Origin: Hofstenia miamia
Lineage: Eukaryota > Xenacoelomorpha > Acoela
Direction of reading: 5' to 3'
Length of the DNA: 64,000 nucleotides
NCBI GenBank assembly: GCA_004352715.1
Contig: SCFE01000052.1
Location: 889,884 to 953,883, forward strand
Part shown: one piece after another, positions 56,171 through 64,000 of the stretch
Layout: the number at the start of each line of letters is the position of its first letter
Position numbering within the stretch: position 1 is the first letter of the stretch
Made by a program: the position numbers and the translations under genes
The notes under the pieces: model-generated
What the model was told of the DNA's origin: nothing
Seen by the model: only the letters and a program-made list of their open reading frames with translations
The model's database searches: none

Positions 56171-58015
56171 AATTACATATTAAGCCCACCTATTCGTGAC
56201 TCTAAGCTAGCCGTAGTCGGTCGTGGCCGTCTGCAGGAATGATGTTGAGGTTGCAGTCTGTGGTAGGTTCTTACATTAGGAATTATAAATATTGTATTGA
56301 GTGTGAATTACTGAAAATGAGATGTCAAAGGTCTGGGTATTTGAAATTTTTTATTTTGACTGAATTAATTAATAAGTGAACCACGTAAATGAGGTAAATT
56401 ACTGTGAGACAATCGAAGCCCAAATAGTGTAAGTAAATAATGAACTTTCCAAACTTTTTGGAAAATATGGCATAATGCAGCAGCCGCAAAAGGCTATTAC
56501 AAGAAAAGAAACAGTTGCTATTAATACTTTCACATACATTGTCCACATGAATAATTTTTATGTCAAATTTTCTTCATTCTCTGGCATCAAGTTGATCCAT
56601 TGATGCGGCTATGTATAAGGACTTGCAGCAAGCGGGTCGTAAATATGATGTCATCACGTATACTATATAGCAAATTGGATCGCAATGGCAAAGTAGAAAA
56701 ATGCAAAATATAGATTTTACTAATTTGCTTGATACAATTAATATTATATAACCTGTTCTCAGCTCATAATTTCTAATGATTTCTATCCACCATGACTTGT
56801 CCTGGTAGACCATTTCTGATTCGCTGAAATGTACCTTACAATTAAAATATCTGGCTAAAAACGGGTTATTTAATGCATATAGCATATGCTATTTATATCT
56901 ATGCAAATATGAGGATCATCGATTAATGTGTTTACAGTCAATGAACAAAAGTATTTAAATTTTGTCGAAATGCATTTCTTTTTAAATTTTGTATAAACAT
57001 GTAATTTCGCAAAAATCTTTTATTCAATTTCTAATTGACAGTTGAAGTCACCCAATATTAGGTTGTTCAATTGCCCTTGAAATTCCTTATCGTTGCTTGT
57101 CATGGAAGAGATAAAAATGGTTAGAAAACAGTATTACAAATTACACGGAATCCTTGAAAAAATGTTTTTATTATTCCGGCTTTTTGCTTGATGAATTACA
57201 AATGAAACACGTATCATATTTTAAAATGAATTCTTTCTCACTCAATAAATTCTGAATCAGAACTCTTAATCAGCACAACAATTACAAAAATGTTTAATAA
57301 TAACATTTAGGCGATTGCCTTTAAGTATAATATACCTGGCCTAGAGAATAAATAAAAATTATTGGTAAAATTTTACAATTTGTGAAAACTTTATTGCAGT
57401 TATTTTATAATACAAAGTAAATTTTTTCATTTAAAGATATTTATCATATTTGTCTATTAGTAGACAAATTCCACAACTGGCATTGAATGTTTTTTGGATA
57501 TTAGTTTCAGCGTAAAAATTGAGATCTTTAAGTTAAACTATAGTATCCTTAACTAAGATTCATTTACTTACTTCAAAATATTTCATAATATTAAGAGAAA
57601 ACAATGTTAATGTTTTAGAATCTTGTTCTAATTTGGACTAAATGATTTTTCAACGCATAGTTTAATATAGTTTAGGAAAACAAGATTGTGATAAAGCCTA
57701 TTTATATAGTGTACATATTAAGAAAAGGAAATCTTGATTAAAGCGCACTTCAAAATTCTTAATGAACATCATTTTTTAATCAAAAAATCCATGAACTTTT
57801 GTCGATTTCGTTGAAAATCACTGGTGTAAAAGAACGTGAGAGTTACTTTGCTCCAATATTACTGAATATATTTGAGTAAATTGCCCCCCCCCCAAAATTG
57901 CACATGTATTAACCATTGTTGTATTTCTAACTTTGGTCTGCATCGTTTGCATGACTGTGCATAATAGCAAGGTCTAATGAAGTCGCGGCTTGGCAACAAA
58001 TACCTGTACAAGCAA
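56171..58015. other. Intergenic with weak exon-like segment
   Basis: A minus segment near 56755-56835 (SESEMVYQDKSWWIEIIRNY) has an AG before and a GT after it, but no family match. 56180-56270 has GGTCGTGGCCG-type words like 63100-63360. At 57956, TGTGCATAATAGCAAGGTCT resembles the end of the 53409 MITE. The rest is featureless. Confidence 0.3.
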
Positions 58016-58105
58016 NNNNNNNNNNNNNNNNNNNNNNNNNNNNNNNNNNNNNNNNNNNNNNNNNNNNNNNNNNNNNNNNNNNNNNNNNNNNNNNNNNNNN
58101 NNNNN
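58016..58105. other. N gap, 90 bases
   Basis: Assembly gap between a MITE-like end and an iterated repeat. Confidence 0.99.
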
Positions 58106-58106
58106 A

Positions 58107-58510
58107 TTTTAATCGAGTTTAGGGTCGAGGCGTAGCCAACGATCGTTGGCTACGGTTGAGGTCAAGATTTTTAACGAGATTGAGATCAAGGTTGAGGTCA
58201 GATGGCGCAATAATATATCTTATTTGAAAAATGTATTTAGTTTCCTCAATTTATATCATTACCATATATTGGGTGTATTAATGTAATTTGTTCCAAAATT
58301 ACTATTTATGAGTATGTTAGCATTTTTAAAGTGAATGGCATCTGAAGATAAATTAAAAACAGCATTCATTTAATGCTAATACAAAATTTTGAGCAAAATA
58401 CATCCTAAGCAAACTAGTCCTCGACCTTGATTAAAATTTGGATGATCGAAATGGAGTTCGAGCTCAGATAATAGAGGTTTGCAAGGTGGAGATCAATGTT
58501 CAAGGTCGAG
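58107..58510. repeat. AAGGTCGAGG iterated repeat with a 24-bp palindrome
   Basis: Words GGGTCGAGG, GGTTGAGGTCAAG, AGATCAAGGTTGAGGTC and, inverted, CCTCGACCTTGA recur at both ends of an AT-rich middle. Between the first words lies a perfect 24-base palindrome (58131-58154, half site CGTAGCCAACGA). Confidence 0.6.
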
Positions 58511-58927
58511 TTTGCATCTCTGATTTAAACAATTGTACTTCCGACTCAAATAAACAGATATTACAAAATGAAGTAATTACACCATAAGAAGGATTAGTTA
58601 CATAATTCTGCTAACGTAACTTCATAACTTGCCTTCTTAATATAGGCCAAGTTTTTCATTTTAAATTGCATAAGCTGGTTCTTTAATATGAATCGCATCA
58701 TTTTTAATATATGAGAATTTTACATTATCAAGGAATGGAAAATTCTTTGAAAATCAAAATTACGTATTCTTTCCATTGTTTGTTTAATCAACATTATTTG
58801 TTTTGTCTAATTTTAGATTTTAGTACTGTTGAGAAATAGCACCTCTGAAAACCACAATTTAAGTCTAATACATGTATATTATTTGCTCTTACTGCATGCG
58901 ATAAACTGCACCATTTCAAGATCTATG

Positions 58928-59011
58928 TCAGAAAAAGTAATATCAAATTCAGAAAAAGTAAGGTTAACTTCAGAAAAAGTAAGATCAATTTCAGAATGTT
59001 CAAGTTTCCTA
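58928..59011 (+). repeat. 21-bp tandem repeat, four units
   Basis: TCAGAAAAAGTAA starts at 58928, 58949 and 58970, with a decayed unit at 58991. Period 21, so a plus frame reads SEKV-x3 repeats (SMSEKVISNSEKVRLTSEKV). The frame around it (58829-59041) has no other support as a gene. Confidence 0.85.
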
Positions 59012-59623
59012 ACCAAGAGCAAGGCGAAAGTGTCTTATTAGTATTTTAGTGTTGTAATTAACCTGTATACGTTGGACATTCAATATATGATATTTTACTT
59101 TTATTACAGAAAGAACACAAAGGTCTTTAGTGTTCATGTCATTTTCGGTTTAACTTTAGTATACAGTGTTTCTCTTGTAGAAATAGAGAGCTGTATCTTA
59201 AGAAACGTATACACTTTACATGTAGACAGTCACTACTACTGCTGTTTTCAGCCTTCTGCAGAGCCGCTGAAGTGATGGCTGCAGTTTCCTCTGAACTATG
59301 CATTCGTTCATTCAATCATGTCTCTAAATTCGTTCCCAATGCTCTATAAAAAAATTATATGAAAGTTGGACAATAATACATTTTCATCATGTCCATTCGG
59401 TCTTATTTTGAAAAGAAACTGTAATTTAGTATATAGCAATTTGTTTGAATCATATGTAACCTCATATTGAATGTGTGCAATAATATATAATCTTTTGTGT
59501 AATTTCAATAAAGTTAGCTTTTTTCTGATAAGTCTAACTTTTAACAACAAAACGTTTGAGATTGGATTCCACATTTACATGTCGTAATAATAACAGTAAT
59601 CATATCAAAAGTTTATGCAGAGT

Positions 59624-60623
59624 NNNNNNNNNNNNNNNNNNNNNNNNNNNNNNNNNNNNNNNNNNNNNNNNNNNNNNNNNNNNNNNNNNNNNNNNNNNNN
59701 NNNNNNNNNNNNNNNNNNNNNNNNNNNNNNNNNNNNNNNNNNNNNNNNNNNNNNNNNNNNNNNNNNNNNNNNNNNNNNNNNNNNNNNNNNNNNNNNNNNN
59801 NNNNNNNNNNNNNNNNNNNNNNNNNNNNNNNNNNNNNNNNNNNNNNNNNNNNNNNNNNNNNNNNNNNNNNNNNNNNNNNNNNNNNNNNNNNNNNNNNNNN
59901 NNNNNNNNNNNNNNNNNNNNNNNNNNNNNNNNNNNNNNNNNNNNNNNNNNNNNNNNNNNNNNNNNNNNNNNNNNNNNNNNNNNNNNNNNNNNNNNNNNNN
60001 NNNNNNNNNNNNNNNNNNNNNNNNNNNNNNNNNNNNNNNNNNNNNNNNNNNNNNNNNNNNNNNNNNNNNNNNNNNNNNNNNNNNNNNNNNNNNNNNNNNN
60101 NNNNNNNNNNNNNNNNNNNNNNNNNNNNNNNNNNNNNNNNNNNNNNNNNNNNNNNNNNNNNNNNNNNNNNNNNNNNNNNNNNNNNNNNNNNNNNNNNNNN
60201 NNNNNNNNNNNNNNNNNNNNNNNNNNNNNNNNNNNNNNNNNNNNNNNNNNNNNNNNNNNNNNNNNNNNNNNNNNNNNNNNNNNNNNNNNNNNNNNNNNNN
60301 NNNNNNNNNNNNNNNNNNNNNNNNNNNNNNNNNNNNNNNNNNNNNNNNNNNNNNNNNNNNNNNNNNNNNNNNNNNNNNNNNNNNNNNNNNNNNNNNNNNN
60401 NNNNNNNNNNNNNNNNNNNNNNNNNNNNNNNNNNNNNNNNNNNNNNNNNNNNNNNNNNNNNNNNNNNNNNNNNNNNNNNNNNNNNNNNNNNNNNNNNNNN
60501 NNNNNNNNNNNNNNNNNNNNNNNNNNNNNNNNNNNNNNNNNNNNNNNNNNNNNNNNNNNNNNNNNNNNNNNNNNNNNNNNNNNNNNNNNNNNNNNNNNNN
60601 NNNNNNNNNNNNNNNNNNNNNNN
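59624..60623. other. 1000-base N gap
   Basis: Placeholder gap of unknown true size. Confidence 0.99.
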
Positions 60624-60884
60624 TAACTATATGCAGTTTAATGTTAATTGCAACTGTATTACAGTTAGTATTTATATTAATAGCATCCAAAATACTGTTC
60701 AGATATTACTATGATTTCAATACTGGGACTAAATACAAAACAATATTTAACTAGAACAATTTTCTGTTCTTTTAGAATAAATTATTACCTAAGACTGACT
60801 TTGCATTGAAATACAGTGTAAGCAAAAAGAAGAAATATATTCGAGAAGAGGAGGATATAATATTTATAAAATCCTTCCTCCTTG

Positions 60885-60975
60885 GGAGATCAGGATTAAT
60901 CAGGTCTAAATCAGGTCAGGTTTAATACTGAAGCAGGTCAGTTCTTTTCAGGTCTAAAGTCCAGGTGCACTTATC
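60885..60975. repeat. CAGGTCAGG iterated repeat (partner of 36541)
   Basis: ATCAGGTCTAAATCAGGTCA, then CTGAAGCAGGTCAG and TTCAGGTCTAAAGTCCAGGT: the word CAGGT recurs six times in about 80 bases. It shares an 11-base and longer imperfect match with 36541-36605. Confidence 0.55.
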
Positions 60976-61720
60976 ACTATTATATTATATGAATTTGAAT
61001 AGAAAACTTGGAAATCGCGTTTAAGTAAAGAAATACATAAAATATAAACGAGCACTTTTGATATCATTAGTCAATTCATATGCCGCATCTTCTAATTAAG
61101 TAGATCAGACAATTAATAAGTCAGTGTGGATCAATACTGACTTTAAAGTAACTAAATTGAACGTCTAAGAAAGCTTGGTTGAAAAAAGAATTACATCGTC
61201 TCACCTCTAACTAAATTGCGACTGAAAAATATGAAAAAGTAGATAATTGCGTACGAAAATAGTGAAGAATTAATTGCATAACAATGGCAGCTATCATTTA
61301 TTTAAAGCGAAATGCTAAAATCATTTTCCTTAACTAGAACAACAATGATAAATTTGTCATTGAAAAATTGGCTATTTCAATGTACGGGTTACATTTACAG
61401 AAATTTTTGTTTTAAAATTTTTTTGCTTCACAAGATCAATTCAAATGTATATCCATCGTTAAAAATTCAATAAATTTCAAATAATTGTAGTTTATTCTTC
61501 TTAATGTTCAATTGAATTAAAATGTGAATAAAAATTGTAGTGTTTTTTAAATATTATTTTGGTTTTGGAAAAGATCTTCAAAAGTTCACTGGAAAATGCT
61601 TGACAGTTTGGATTTACAGAAAAAGGTGAAATTTTCGAACATCATAATTTATATATATATATATATATTTGAAATTTTACTTAATGAATACATTCTAAAA
61701 GGAAACACATTGAACGTTTC
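60976..61720. other. Intergenic, nothing recognised
   Basis: AT-rich with a short TA array near 61651-61669. Confidence 0.45.
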
Positions 61721-62720
61721 NNNNNNNNNNNNNNNNNNNNNNNNNNNNNNNNNNNNNNNNNNNNNNNNNNNNNNNNNNNNNNNNNNNNNNNNNNNNNNNN
61801 NNNNNNNNNNNNNNNNNNNNNNNNNNNNNNNNNNNNNNNNNNNNNNNNNNNNNNNNNNNNNNNNNNNNNNNNNNNNNNNNNNNNNNNNNNNNNNNNNNNN
61901 NNNNNNNNNNNNNNNNNNNNNNNNNNNNNNNNNNNNNNNNNNNNNNNNNNNNNNNNNNNNNNNNNNNNNNNNNNNNNNNNNNNNNNNNNNNNNNNNNNNN
62001 NNNNNNNNNNNNNNNNNNNNNNNNNNNNNNNNNNNNNNNNNNNNNNNNNNNNNNNNNNNNNNNNNNNNNNNNNNNNNNNNNNNNNNNNNNNNNNNNNNNN
62101 NNNNNNNNNNNNNNNNNNNNNNNNNNNNNNNNNNNNNNNNNNNNNNNNNNNNNNNNNNNNNNNNNNNNNNNNNNNNNNNNNNNNNNNNNNNNNNNNNNNN
62201 NNNNNNNNNNNNNNNNNNNNNNNNNNNNNNNNNNNNNNNNNNNNNNNNNNNNNNNNNNNNNNNNNNNNNNNNNNNNNNNNNNNNNNNNNNNNNNNNNNNN
62301 NNNNNNNNNNNNNNNNNNNNNNNNNNNNNNNNNNNNNNNNNNNNNNNNNNNNNNNNNNNNNNNNNNNNNNNNNNNNNNNNNNNNNNNNNNNNNNNNNNNN
62401 NNNNNNNNNNNNNNNNNNNNNNNNNNNNNNNNNNNNNNNNNNNNNNNNNNNNNNNNNNNNNNNNNNNNNNNNNNNNNNNNNNNNNNNNNNNNNNNNNNNN
62501 NNNNNNNNNNNNNNNNNNNNNNNNNNNNNNNNNNNNNNNNNNNNNNNNNNNNNNNNNNNNNNNNNNNNNNNNNNNNNNNNNNNNNNNNNNNNNNNNNNNN
62601 NNNNNNNNNNNNNNNNNNNNNNNNNNNNNNNNNNNNNNNNNNNNNNNNNNNNNNNNNNNNNNNNNNNNNNNNNNNNNNNNNNNNNNNNNNNNNNNNNNNN
62701 NNNNNNNNNNNNNNNNNNNN
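61721..62720. other. 1000-base N gap
   Basis: Placeholder gap of unknown true size. Confidence 0.99.
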
Positions 62721-64000
62721 CAGTTCCATTGGTAAGATGCGGCTGGCGGATGTGTTCCTGGATATGCTCGTCTACTCTTAAGTGTCGATCCTGTCTTCCA
62801 GTATCTCTGCTTTATCTAAATAAGTTGAGTGAATTAAGTAGCTACAAAGTCTCTTGCATATTAAATTAGTTTAATAAACCGCACACTTATCATAAAGGAG
62901 AGAAATCGGAAAAGTGTCAACTCCGATTAATGGTTAATCTAAGAAAAGTAATAGTTTTCTCTAAGTAACACAATCACAGTGGGTTGGCATGATTCTACAC
63001 TCATCATTTCTATATATATACATATATATATATAATTTAATTATATAATTAATATTAAATATTAATATTAATTATTTAACATGATTCTGTGATTAGAGTT
63101 TTTTGGCTGGAGCAATTTGGCTAGTCACAGCCGGATGCTAATTTGTTTTGAAGCCGTGGCCGCAAATATTCAAGTCGTTCTCGGCCGTAAAATTTTTATT
63201 GTATATAATACTCACCAAATTGAAAGTCAGAATAAAAGTTAAGCCTACGACAGCTAAAAACCGTGATTTAAAAATTGAAGCCATGACCACAAGCGACCGT
63301 AAGGTTTCAAGATATAGCCAGTCTCTAACCACGAATTACATCTGACCGCAGCCAAAGGCACAAAGCACTAATATTATTAGTTTGGGCATTGTATTTTAGT
63401 TTTTCCCATTAACTTGAAAATTCCAGGTTTTTCATACATTTGTACATTTTACAATACGAAGGAAAAAATTCAATTTTTTTTTACAAAATTTCAAATCTCA
63501 ATGTTAATTTAAAGCTAAATATCGTGAAACTTAAAAAAAATTAAAATATTCCAATTTAATACGTATGTGTTCAGGTTCTGCGGTCATGAAATTTATTGGC
63601 CTCAGTTCCATTTACTTCCATTGAATTTGGATGCAGTTCCGTGCCAGCCCAGTTCCATGAAAGGCTTAACTCAAAATATCATTGGACCCACAGCATATCA
63701 TCTGCTTTGACCTAAACATACAAAAATTAGTAGTCATATTCTGAAGTTTGTGGTTTCACTTTTTTTTTATGACAGTAACTTGTTAGTATCAGTCCTGGAT
63801 CAAAGTTCTATTGGAGTAGGACCAGCAAATTCTATGCCACTTAGTGGTCAGGCAGAATCCTAGTATGTGGAATTATTAAGTACATAATGAGTCTTAGAAT
63901 AAACCAAGTTATTAACACATTAACATTAATATGATAATTTATAATATTTAGGCATGTCTCAAATCAAAGAGGCAAACGATATGCAGAAATTTCTTAAAAG
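62721..64000. repeat. Iterated-word repeats at right edge
   Basis: 63100-63360 carries GCCGTGGCCGC, CTCGGCCGTAA, GACCACAAGCGACCGTAA and CTGACCGCAGCC. 63585-63670 carries CAGTTCC four times (GGCCTCAGTTCCATTTAC, ATGCAGTTCCGTGCC). An AT-only patch lies near 63010-63080. No gene is supported. Confidence 0.45.

Noticed and set aside
56325-56885. Minus frames with possible small exon (SESEMVYQDKSWW)
   Set aside because: AG and GT borders are present, but no neighbouring exon in phase or family match was found, so no gene call.
1-64000. CRISPR arrays, tRNA or rRNA genes, bacterial operons
   Set aside because: No direct-repeat/spacer pattern, no A/B-box tRNA shape and no rRNA-like stretch was seen. 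The gene structure is plainly that of an animal nuclear genome.

Overview
The window is AT-rich animal DNA. It shows kilobase-scale introns with GT-AG boundaries, long (TA)n arrays, and a dense load of LINE, Penelope-like, Tc1/mariner, hAT and MITE-type repeats. Twelve N runs and six single-N joins mark a draft assembly. Nothing bacterial is present (no operons, tRNA, rRNA or CRISPR seen). A NIT-domain guanylate cyclase and Penelope-like elements point to a non-vertebrate metazoan. I cannot name the species.

The one clear host gene is on the minus strand and fills the middle half of the window, from about 44604 down to 12245. I assembled it by eye from 13 small exons, 12 of them well supported. 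It encodes a single-chain membrane guanylate cyclase of about 637 residues: a short cytosolic N-terminus, TM1, an extracellular NIT (nitrate/nitrite-sensing type) domain with the ERG motif, TM2, a coiled-coil linker, and a class III cyclase domain with both metal aspartates, the guanine-selecting Glu and Cys, and the transition-state Asn/Arg pair. All 12 exon joins agree in phase. It has no kinase-homology domain. Introns range from 49 bases to 7.2 kb, and most of the window's repeats sit inside them.

Left flank (1-12244): a PHD-finger ORF running off the window edge, a decayed non-LTR element with reverse transcriptase, a decayed transposase-like ORF, three LINE fragments, a 242-bp hAT-type MITE with its 8-bp target duplication nested in one LINE, and a Penelope-like fragment. 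Introns (12.3-44.4 kb): a 111-bp x3 minisatellite, a mariner fragment with a 467-bp direct duplication, odd GC-rich iterated-word repeats, a LINE copy that shares its internal deletion with a copy 25 kb away in inverted orientation, and an end-to-end Tc1/mariner-type transposon. Right flank (44.6-64 kb): a head-to-head pair of Penelope-like fragments with a degenerate hammerhead-like motif just after one of them, another LINE, MITEs, iterated repeats and large gaps. No further host gene can be supported there.
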